Origin: Physella acuta
Taxonomy: Eukaryota > Mollusca > Gastropoda > Physidae
Direction: 5' to 3'
NCBI RefSeq assembly: GCF_028476545.1
Contig: NW_026731886.1
Coordinates: forward strand, 1 to 64,000
Length of the DNA: 64,000 nucleotides
The notes beneath the pieces are model-generated. The model saw only the letters and a program-made list of their open reading frames with translations, was not told the origin of the DNA and did no database searches. A program made the translations under genes and the position numbers. This document shows, in pieces, positions 11,072-26,200 of this stretch; positions within the stretch are counted from its first letter, which is position 1; each line of letters begins with the position of its first letter.

Positions 11072-11815
11072 ATGGGGAACTCTCACTCGTCACACCAACA
11101 CGAGGGCTCGGAGATGTTCAGCTCCTCGGAGCTCGGGGGTCGTCAGGCAGAGAACCTGTGTGAGATGGGCGAGCTGCTGGAAGACTGCGCCAACCTCAAG
11201 TCTGCTGTCCAGCGCCTGGCTCGGGCCGTGGACGGGATCTTCATGAACGAGGAGGCCGAGGAAAGCACGACCACGATGGAGCAGAGGCTGCTTGCCATGA
11301 CCCACAGCAACCAGACCCTGGTCCAGAAGTTGACCAGGAACCTGGAGCAGCACGCCAAGCTGGTCAACCGTGGCCAGGAGAGGAACGAAGAGCTCATCAA
11401 GCTCGTCAAGGATCTCGTGGCCACGGTCAACAGCTACATGACCATGCTCATCTTCAACATCCGCAAGCTCAAGAGGTTACTCTCCGAGATCAAACCCTAC
11501 TCAGACGAAGGCGGCCGTTGGACAAAACGATCCAGTTCGGGCAGACTAGAAAACAATTTGATATATGACGTGATCGCTGACCAGCAGGACGTGGACGCGA
11601 TGCTGCTGCAGCTGTTGGAGACAGAGAAGCAGCGAGAGGAGCTGGAGAGGACGATCGTCATGGTGCTGGTCCTGTGGAAGGACTACAGGTACCTGAACCA
11701 GGTGCTGGAGCAGCACGACGACACGCTGGACGAGGTCGACTCGAACGTCCGACACATGTCGGCAAACGTCTGTCAGAACTTGGCCCAGCTTTATTCGAAA
11801 CAGTCTTTCAAGTAA
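11072..11815 (+). CDS. unrecognised coiled-coil protein with N-myristoylation-type start
   Basis: A 247-residue intron-free reading frame. An in-frame ATG at 11057 exists, but the ATG at 11072 has the better context (A at -3, G at +4) and yields MGNSHSSHQ, whose Gly2 and Ser6 fit an N-myristoylation signal, so this start is preferred. The rest is mostly charged helical sequence with heptad-like leucines (about residues 25-140 and 165-240), with a basic linker KRSSSGR between. A short hydrophobic patch, YMTMLIFNI, lies near residue 120, too short for a confident membrane span. It is clearly more GC-rich than its surroundings and uses C/G-ending codons, which supports real coding. An AATAAA at 11982 could end the transcript. 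I do not recognise the family; a membrane-tethered scaffold is a guess. A 5' exon may exist, since CTACAG precedes the block at about 11040. Confidence 0.76.
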   Translation: MGNSHSSHQHEGSEMFSSSELGGRQAENLCEMGELLEDCANLKSAVQRLARAVDGIFMNEEAEESTTTMEQRLLAMTHSNQTLVQKLTRNLEQHAKLVNRGQERNEELIKLVKDLVATVNSYMTMLIFNIRKLKRLLSEIKPYSDEGGRWTKRSSSGRLENNLIYDVIADQQDVDAMLLQLLETEKQREELERTIVMVLVLWKDYRYLNQVLEQHDDTLDEVDSNVRHMSANVCQNLAQLYSKQSFK

Positions 11816-12304
11816 AATCACAAATCACGCATGTGGACTTTTTTTTTTCATTGCAAGGATTGGAAGTTTTTTCTTAAAACTATTCGGTTTTGTAAAACGT
11901 CTTTGTTTTTCTTTTCTGTTTGAAAAATGTGTCGGGGATAATAAGGGAATGAGTAACAGATTTTTTTTCATTAGTCATAGAAATAAACAATGGCTTTTCG
12001 GTATTATAATAGTACAGTTACATCGGTGCTGTTGTGTTATTTTCCTTAAAACGACTTAACTCTATATGTATTTGAGTGGAAAGAAAAAAAAACTAATTAT
12101 GTATTAGCTCTCGTTATTTTCTATTCAAAATTATTGAAATTACTATAAGACCAATATGAAAAAAAAAATTAGATGGGAATATTTAAAATATTTAAAACAG
12201 GAAATCATTAGCCATATTTTACAAGATTGATAAAACGCCCTAATCGATGGTTAAGGATCCTTCGAATCTGATGTAACGATCAGTAGTCACAAGTCCACGA
12301 CTAC
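11816..12304. other. 3' flank of the coiled-coil gene, no other gene seen
   Basis: Very AT-rich. The AATAAA at 11982-11987 is a plausible polyadenylation signal for the gene ending at 11815. Nothing else is recognised. Confidence 0.5.
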
Positions 12305-12314
12305 TTGCAAAGTT

Positions 12315-12912
12315 CGATGGATAGTCACCACTGTTACATGGGTGGTCACCACTGTTACATGGGTGGTCACCACTGTTACATGGGTGGTCACAACTGTTAC
12401 ATGGGTGGTCACTACTACATGGGTGGTCACCATTGTTACATGGGTGGTCACCATTGTTACATGGGTGGTCACAACTGTTACATGGGTGGTCACCACTGTT
12501 ACATGGATGGTCACTACTACTACATGGGTGGTCACCATTGTTACATGAGTGGTCACTACTACTACTTGGTTGGTCAGCACTGTTACATGGGTGGTCACCA
12601 TTGTTACATGGGTGGTCACCATTGTTACATGGGTGGTCACCATTGTTACATGGGTGGTCACTACTACTACTTGGGTGGTCACCACTGTTACATGGGTGGT
12701 CACCATTGTTACATGGGTGGTCACCATTGTTACATGGGTGGTCACCACTGTTACATGGGTGGTCACCACTGCTACATGGGTGGTCACTACTGTTACATGG
12801 GTGGTCACTACTGCTACACGGTGGTCACCACTGTTACATGGGTGGTCACTACTGTTACATGGGTGGTCACTACTGTTACATGGGTGGTCACTACTACTAC
12901 ATGGGTGGTCAC
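12315..12912. repeat. 21-bp minisatellite, about 28 copies
   Basis: The unit is TACATGGGTGGTCACCACTG plus T, with ACCATTGT, CTACTAC and AACTGT variants. The 21-bp period keeps several frames open on both strands; those frames are artefacts. It lies about 150 bp upstream of UQCC2. Confidence 0.95.
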
Positions 12913-13065
12913 ATGGGGCCGAAAGGATGCGTGGAAGAAACTCTGACAGAGGTGTAAAGAACTTTCTGTGATAGCCCCATATGTCCTGGGCATTGACAGG
13001 AAAAGATTATGACGTGTGTTTAATTTTAGCTCGTACTTTAGAGTTATCTTTCTCTGATTACCAAA

Positions 13066-13428
13066 ATGGCCGCCTCCAGGTATAGAAATTTTCTGCATCT
13101 TTTTGAGCAGTGGCCTCTGGACAAATCTATAGGAAACCGAGATCTCGGGTTGCTTATTAGAAAAAGGATATTAGAAAAGTTTCCAAAAGGCGAGGCTTCA
13201 ACAATCAACGAAGCAGAATGTGATGTTACTTACGTCAGTCTTCAGAAACTTGTCAATGACCTCAGCAGAAAAAGATGGGCGAGAGCCGTGGATTCAAACG
13301 CGACAGGGTCAACGTACAATGATTTAAACTCAGCATTGTCAGAGCAAAGCCTTAAAGAATTCGAAAATGAAGGGAACAAGAAATTGTTTATTAAACTTAA
13401 GGAAAAACTTCGACCACCTAGAAGTTAA
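13066..13428 (+). CDS. UQCC2: UQCC2, mitochondrial complex III assembly factor
   Basis: A complete 120-residue protein that aligns along its length with animal UQCC2 (also called MNF1). It starts MAASRYRNFLHLFEQWPLDK, followed by RDLGLLIRKR, the Y-x-S-L motif and a C-terminal KLKEKL. The known factor sits in the mitochondrial matrix/nucleoid and, with UQCC1, stabilises newly made cytochrome b for complex III. The family is normally 110-130 residues, so the copy is full length and intact. It is intronless here, whereas the human gene has several exons; this may reflect intron loss or an intact retrocopy that replaced the parent. It stands alone, between a minisatellite upstream and an AT-rich 2.7-kb spacer downstream. 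Confidence 0.93.
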   Translation: MAASRYRNFLHLFEQWPLDKSIGNRDLGLLIRKRILEKFPKGEASTINEAECDVTYVSLQKLVNDLSRKRWARAVDSNATGSTYNDLNSALSEQSLKEFENEGNKKLFIKLKEKLRPPRS

Positions 13429-16095
13429 TACTAGACAATATATATTAAATGAAGTAAAGAAGAAGCTTGTGATCCAAATTTTACTTTTTATTTTAGGCCT
13501 CTGGCCTTCTATTCTTGTAAATTAAATGTAAAGGCAAAATGAAAATGAAATTATTATGTAGGTTTGTACTGAGTACAACTTTCATATACCTGTTTGTCAA
13601 CTACAGTTTAGTAACTCTAGTCTAAAAGAGGCTATAATATTATAACATTTATTTGAAAACAAATTGCTGTACCACAATCACAGGCTGACTAATTAAAAAA
13701 AATCAAAACCTGTCACTTTGTCACAATTAGCATAAGAGGATTGACAATTATATGAGCATGTACGATTTTTGTTACTGAACTGCAACAGGTATATAATATA
13801 ATTATGGCCAAAAAAAGATATGCATGAGCACTGGAGAGAAACTACTGCCTTCATTCACATGTGTTTATAAACAAACTGCAGAACACTTACCTCAAGATAA
13901 ACATGAGTTATCCAGATTTAGGACAAACCCACTGTGCCCATAGTATTGGGAATAAACATATGCAATGGGATAATTCTCCTTAAAATGCATAATCAATTAA
14001 TCATGTTTAATATTGTCATAGTTCTGGTAAAATAAAACAGCGGCAAAGAATCAAGTGTACTTTTATTTTTTAAGCTTTATTAAGGTACTGACAACATAAA
14101 AAAAAATCATGAAACACTGTTTAAAAATAATGTCATACTGATTCTTTATTTTATAAGATTATTATAAGAATAATTATATACTGATATTTATGTATTGTAT
14201 TATCAAACAACAAAAAGCCCCCATATTACTCTGCAGACATGATATTGCTCATGTCAAGCTGTTATTTTATTGTTACTTTCTATAGCTTTTATTGTAGTAT
14301 TGTAATAGTTTTAATTCATGGTCAATATGTATAAATATCTAACAAAAAAAAGTAACTCAATTCAATGTTGACAAGAGAATATCAACCAGTTTTAACATGT
14401 TTGCTAGACTGTTTCACTATTATTAACCATTAATTGTGCCTCTTTGATTTGAATTTATGTAATGCAGGTTTTTAGATATGTTTTCAAATTGTGTAACTAG
14501 CAAGATAAGTTTGGTCAAACAGTTTTGAAAGGAAACAACTTGTAAATATCAAACTATTTTTTTAAAATGCTCATTAAAGAATTAACTTGAATTTATAAAT
14601 ATTTGTAAATTGGCTTTTTTCTTTCATATAGTGATACAATGTTTTTGCTCATTTGATTAAAAAGATAATTTCAAGTACATAATTATCATTTTTTTTTTAG
14701 ATAAGTGTATTTAAAACACATATCACCAATTGGTTTATTACACATTGCATAATAGTGATTTCACATATAGTCACTTTGAAGGTAATCCAGCACTCAGGAA
14801 AAATCTGTTGAATAAGAGCTGCATACTGAATGTTTCTGCTTTAAACCTTTACTCAATTGCAATTTTAGGTGGAACCTGCACCTACATCCTCAGATTATAT
14901 TAAATACCAAGTAGTCATAGTATCACTTTTCTAGGTAGATTGCTTCATGCTTAAATAAATGGATTAGAAAAGAAGTAAAATCATTATTAAAATAGGTAAC
15001 AACAGAAAAATGACTAATAAAATAATTTTATTTGTCTCCAAATGTAAATTTTAATAAAACATGCACCATCTGTTTAAAAATACATTTAAAAATAGCATTG
15101 TATAATTTTTTAATGTATATAAATTGAACTTCACGTCCCATTTCCAATTTAATCACTCTGTTTCAGTAAAGAACTTAGAATAGCACATAACATTTTGGGG
15201 TAAAATTAAATTTGCTTAGTGATTTAAAATGCAATAAGTATTTATTATTCCTAAATCTCAAGTTTTGGTCATTAATTCAAGTCTGTAGAGTCCACCCAGC
15301 TCTGATGGTTACCTGACTCATGTGCTGCCCATACTATCACTTCATATGCTGAGGTAATTAAAACAGACAAACTCTACTGCATCTACCCAGTGTTTCTTGG
15401 GGATGAACAGGAAAAGATGATTTATTCATTGTTCTGATTAATACTGATTGATAATAAATGTACTGCTTACTTAAAGCATTTGTAGAATAAACGCATGCAA
15501 TTGTGATAAAAAACATTAGGTTTGAAGCAATTGTTTTGCTAGATAGAATTTTTATGAATTTAGAATAGATAGTTATATTATAATAATAGTTATATTGCAA
15601 AGCATTAGTAGAACAAGAGTTATGTCCCACTCAAGTCTAGACTGGCATATTTTAAAATGTTTTATTATTATTACCACCTCTGTTTTGTTTTCTAGTTCTA
15701 TATATAAAAAGATGCATTGACTATTTAATTTTTAAAATACACAAAAAAAAGTTGCTCAAGTTTTATTTATAAATCAATTGACAATAAGTGTATATCACTG
15801 TCAATTAAAATAAAAAATTTGGACATGAAGTTTGAACATCAAACAAGGTATATAAGTAAGACAAATAATAGAGAAATCACAATTAAAATATTACTATAAT
15901 TAAGAGACTAGAAAAATGCATTCTTGATATAATATAAAATAATTGATTTGCTTGTATAAAATGATAATTCACAACACCCGTGAGTTGATGATCAACTATT
16001 AGCTTGAAAAGTGAATTTAACCTAAAATTAAACAAATAATGAATTTATAATGTAAAATAGTAATACATGAATTTTTCTTATCAGACAATTACAGA
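13429..16095. other. AT-rich spacer between UQCC2 and PTER, no gene seen
   Basis: About 2.7 kb of strongly AT-rich DNA without tandem arrays, in contrast to the rest of the window. It must include the 3'UTRs of the convergent genes UQCC2 and PTER. No exon or RNA gene is recognised. Confidence 0.55.
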
Positions 16096-20915
<4,820 letters not shown>

Positions 20916-21592
20916 TTGAAGCTGACCTTTTAGACTTTTTACTTAAGTCCTAAACTAAACTAAACTTTATTATTTAAAAACAGGGGCCTAGGTTTAATAA
21001 ATAATAATTAAATAATGGTCCACTAAAAAGTCTACTGACTAGTACATTAGCTGGTCTAGGTTGCTGAAATATGACTACTATGACCTTTGATCTTCGAACT
21101 TGTAAACTAAAGTTGAAAGGTCAATCCAATGTTCTCCAGTTTTGCTAGTGCTTTTTATTTTTAGTTAGGTTGATCTTAGCAGGCATTAGATCTAGATCTA
21201 GATCTAGTAGATCTATGATCTGTTCTAAAGACTAGTCTAGTTATAGATCTAGATATTATCAAGTCTTAGTTTAAACATAATTATTTTAAAACAATCAAAC
21301 GAATTTCTATGAATATTTAAATTTTATTTTTAGGATGCTTCGTAATTCGTAGGCCTTTTTTTTTCTTATTACAGATCAACTTTGAGTTGTAGTTTTTATA
21401 TAAACAGCTGGAACGAAATCGCATAATATTTAAATTATAAAAATTGTTAAACCTAGATTTCTAAATCTCAACATCTCTTAACTCTATAAGTAGATCTAGA
21501 TCTATAAGTATTAAGTAAGTTAATAGAATATAGTAATTTTAGCATTTTATTAAAATCTATCTACAAATCTAGTCTAGATCTAGATTCTAGAA
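20916..21592. other. 5' flank of PTER, CTAGAT-rich
   Basis: AT-rich sequence between the PTER start codon and the next hAT remnant. It has clustered AGATCTAGATCTAG motifs (about 21190-21240, 21490-21500 and 21570-21590). PTER's promoter is expected here, but no TATA or other core motif is convincing. Confidence 0.4.
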
Positions 21593-23145
21593 CAGTGGTT
21601 CTTAACCTCAATCGAACCCTTTTTTGGGGTCATTGAGAAATCTCATAATCTACTCATATTCTCAGGGCTCAGAGCCTCAGGGCTTTGCAGATTAGAGTGT
21701 CAGTGCGGTCAATAAAACTAGCGGCCATGGCCAATGACAGTTCAAATACAACAGCTCAACATACTGAACATAGTAATAAATAAAAAAGTATGCCAAAGCC
21801 AGATAACACCTATCCCATATCCTGATATTTCTCTATCTGGAACCCGTGATGTCAAGACATAGATCTATATACTTAAATATACTATTATACTATACTATAT
21901 ACTATCTATAGTATATATGTCTCAAATCATGCCAACGCCACCTGTACAAGTGCATATTGATCGGGTAAAACCTTAGTTTAGCGTCGGAAATTATCGGGTA
22001 ATGTTTGTTGAGTTTCGGTAACTAGAGTTATGGTAAACCATGGTTTATTTGACCATTGAAATATAAATAAATTGAAAGTCGATTGTAGTAAATTAATGTT
22101 TTAATTTTTAAGTTTAATCGACAAAAGGAAACAAGAATAAATATAATAGTAGATTTAAATTAGTAGATCTAAAAATAAAAAAAAAAAACATATAGGCCTA
22201 TTAATATAAATAATGAAGTCAAATGTAATAATTTAATGTTTTTGGCTTGCAGCGGATTTGCGACCATTATTTAATTAGATCTAGATCTAGCTAGATATCT
22301 AGCTGCTAGGCAAAGTAAAAAAATCTAGATTACGAAAATAGTAAAAATGTTTACAAAATGTGAAAATGATTACAAAAATAAATCTATCAAAATTTTAAAC
22401 ATTCTGTATAAAAATAAAAGATGACGCCAAATAAAGTATGGTTTACAGTACTTCCGGTGAATTCCGGAAGTGTGTGACAGACTTTGGCATTGTTTTACTG
22501 TTTTTTACTGCTATACGATTCCGGAATAATAACCGACGCTTAACTAAGGTTTTACCTATTGATCGTGTATATGTTCTATACAGACTATACGTGCTGTGAC
22601 AAACATACATTTTATTTATCTGTCATGTCCCAGTGTTCGACTTATCACGGTCGGGATGGTACGTTGTGTGATCTCTTTCTTAATAGCTTCATATTAACTA
22701 TGTTGAGCAAAAAAAAGAAAGTGGTCGGACGAACAAGTTCAATAATGATTCTCATGCAACACAGAATTTGATGTGAGTCAGCATCCTTGCTGCATGATTT
22801 GCAATGCCAAGAGCAAAGTTGAGCAATTCTAGTCTAGCATCTACAAAACTAAGCAGCACGGAGATGGAAAATCCAAGAGCACAACTGGCTGCGCATCTCT
22901 GATTGGTGTCTGAAATGCAACAGCATAAGTCACATTGATTTGCAGTAAATATTCATTTTGTTTTGTGAGAAAGTCAGATATGAATGTTTTTGTTCTTTGA
23001 ACACAGTGATGTTGGTGCATAGTTAATTTTGTGCTCCAGCATAATATATAGGCCTACTTATTTTTTGAATTTGAAAAACGTGTTTTATTTTTCCTATTAA
23101 GAAGGGTTTGGTGAATGTAAATATTTACCATGTTAGGAACCACTG
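21593..23145. mobile_element. hAT DNA-transposon remnant between PTER and PARPBP
   Basis: Ends CAGTGGTTCTTAACC...GTTAGGAACCACTG with 8-bp flanks TTCTAGAA and ATCTAGAA, a duplication with one mismatch. Around 22680-22900 the plus strand holds traces of a BED-finger/hAT transposase start (SKKKKVVG, then HPCCMICNAKSK), interrupted by stops, so the gene is dead. It also hosts the insertion at 21964-22556. It ends about 110 bp before the PARPBP start codon and may have reshaped that promoter. Confidence 0.82.
21964..22556. mobile_element. MULE-like MITE with perfect 9-bp target duplication, nested in hAT
   Basis: A 593-bp element with inverted ends starting GGTAAAACCTTAGTT; the first 24 bases of the two ends differ at one position. 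It is flanked by an exact 9-bp duplication TATTGATCG (21955-21963 and 22557-22565). A 9-bp duplication with G-starting ends fits Mutator-like elements. No coding frame. The exact flanks suggest a recent insertion relative to its decayed host. Confidence 0.85.
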
Positions 23146-23256
23146 ATCTAGAATCATAGAATTTAAATATTCATTGACAATGTTTTAATTTTATAATTTC
23201 TATTTTATTGTAATAAAATTTAAAATTTTAAAAATTGTTTTAATAAAACTATACAG

Positions 23257-26200
23257 ATGATGGCAGAAAAACAGCAAGTGCCTTTGATGTTGTTTACTAT
23301 AGAGCAGTGTAGAAAATTTAGCCTGTTTCCTAATGAACGAACAACTCTCATTAGTCAAGCTGATGAGATGCAAATTGTGCAGTATTGCCTGGCCTGCTAC
23401 AATAAACTGGTAATTCCTAGGAAGTTGTCTAATGTTTCTCAAATTTTAGTAGCATAATAATATAAGCTTGTATTCTGATGTTTTCACATTCTCTTATACA
23501 AGTCATTTTGTTTTCTCTGACCGTAACCTTTACTTTTAACCTTTACCCAGAAAAATGAAGAATTTGATGCAGACCCTAAAGATGTTCTCACAATTTTAGA
23601 CTATATAAAATCATCTGATTGTCACAAGATTGAGGAGCAAATACAATTTATTAAGAAGAGTGTGGAAACTACTGATGTAAGAATGAAAAAAACTATCCAG
23701 GCTACAAGTGAGCCTTGTTTTGAAGAAGACGGCCAGCTTATGAGCCAGGTTTCTGTGTTGTACCAAGAATACAAAACCACGAGCAATCACTGGTCACTTG
23801 CAGACACTTTTCTCAGTTTCCTAAAAGCTCTGGCTGACCCCAAGTCTGAGCTGTATGTGTCACTGAGCAGCAACAGACAGGTGTTGATGTTGAAACCAGA
23901 TGTAGATGACTTCAGCTCTCTGCAGGTAGCTGGTTACTTCTTCTTTACAGTACTGAATTCTGTAGCTTGAGCTAAGTTAGTGTAATTGTTAAGTTCTTTA
24001 GCCTGAGATAATTTATAGTGTTAATGTTAAGTTCTTTAGCCTAAGATAATTTATATTTCTGATGTTAAGTTCTTTAGCCTAAGATAATTTATAGTGTTGA
24101 TACTGACTCTTTAGCCTGAGATAATTTATAGTGTTGAAACTGATTCTTTAGCCTAAGATAATTTATAGTGTTGATACTGACTCTTTAGCCTGAGATATTT
24201 ATAGTGTTGATACTGATTCTTTAGCCTGAGATATTTATAGTGTTGATACTGATTCTTTAGCCTGAGATAATTTATAGTGTTGATACTGATTCTTTAGCCT
24301 GAGATAATTTATAGTGTTGAAACTGATTCTTTAGCCTGAGCTAACTTTCTGTGATCTGTAACCAGCTTAAGGTCATTGAAATACTGAAGCAAGCCTATAA
24401 GGGTGAGACAGATCCAGAAACTATAGACCATGTTTGTGAAGAAGCTCAGATGGTAGGGCATATACCATCAACACCCACAGTTCTGTGTGAAGGTTCTCAG
24501 ACCACAGGGCATACACCATCAACACCCAGTGTTCTAACAACAGCAAGAGGTGAAGAAAGTCAGCAAGTGCCAGGTGTCTCCCCCACCACCCCCTACCCCC
24601 AGTGTGAGAGGAAGGAACTGCAGAAGGTAACTTTAATCAGTGCTAATAATCTCCCAGGCCTTTAAGTTAAAATTATAAGTTACTGTAGGCTTTAGGTATA
24701 CCCCATAAACTGTCAAAAATTTTAAGATTTTCTTCTTCTTGGTTCTTAACTGTAATGTTGGATGGGATTTCCTCCAACACAAAAGATGTCAACCTTTTAT
24801 GTGCCAGATTTCAGCCTGTTTTTCTTTCTGGATTTGATTCTATAACCTATGTCAAATCAAGAAAAACTACAAGGCAGCAGCTGTTTGATTTTGGAGTTGT
24901 CTCTCCTAGATGGGTTGCTGTTCCCAGCTATCGAGCCTTATCTGCTCGGTGGTTTGAACTCTTGGCTTTTCGGTTTAGCAATCATTTCACATTTTGATTG
25001 AGGACATTTTCTGGCCCTACTAACACTAAAAATTTTGTCTCAGATTTTGATTGAGGACATTTTCCGGTCCTACTTACACTTACTGGTCAACTCTCGAAGT
25101 CAGCTTGCTCTAGCCAGGGTGTTCAACATTCCAGAAAGAGGTTTAGATATCACGGCTTTCACTCACCTCAAACATGAGGCTCAGAGTACAGGCCTGTCAT
25201 TGTATCAGGTGAGTGGTGTGACATTTGGCCTGTCATTGTGTCAGGTGAGTGATGTGACATTTGACCTGTCATTGTATCAGGTGAGTGATGTGACATTTGG
25301 CTTGTCATTGTATCAGGTGAGTGATGTGACATTTGGCCTGACATTGTATCAGGTGAGTGATGTGACATTTGGCTTGTCATTGTATCAGGTGAGTGATGTG
25401 ACATTTGGCTTGTCATTGTATCAGGTGAGTAATGTGACATTTGGCCTGTCATTGTATCAGGTGAGTGATGTGACATTTGGCTTGTCATTGTATCAGGTGA
25501 GTGATGTGACATTTGGCTTGTCATTGTATCAGGTGAGTAATGTGACATTTGGCCTGTCATTGTATCAGGTGAGTGATGTGACATTTGGCTTGTCATTGTA
25601 TCAGGTGAGTGATGTGACATTTGGCTTGTCATTGTATCTAGTGAGTGATGTGACACTTGGCTTGTCATGGTAACATGTAAGTGCTATGACATCCAATTTT
25701 GTATAAAAACATCCACTTTGTTGAAAAAGGTGATACAACATTTTTGAAAAAATTGTTTATAAAGTATTACCAAAATTCTTTACAGTTTTTTACTGAATAA
25801 AATTGTTGTCCAAAGTTTAGTCTGTTAACTTAGTAGGACCCTGATTACAGTGTTCATCAAAGCTCTTTAACTCTTGTTTTCTCATTTTTTCAGACCCTGT
25901 CATCCTACATGCTGAGGATACACCTGGGGGGCAGTGGATACGCCCCAGCAACAGACAGTCCTCTTCTGGCCTATGTTAAAGGCCTCGGGTCACTCCTAGA
26001 CTTGACCCAAAAGCTACAGACTATTGTTGAGGAAGTAACAGACCTCAGGTACTGCTGAAATTTGAGTCTAGCTGGTGTGAGAGTTGATGTTAAATCTATG
26101 TGGATGCTTGTGATTGAGTTTGTATCCAATATTTGTGTTGCTAACTGTCTGTTATACATTTTGTTTGCAGCATGGCATGCAGGAGAATTATACAGATCAT

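Noticed and set aside
12287-13098. Several open frames of 140-210 codons across the 21-bp array
   Set aside because: Same periodicity artefact. Only the frame at 13066-13428 (UQCC2) is a real gene.
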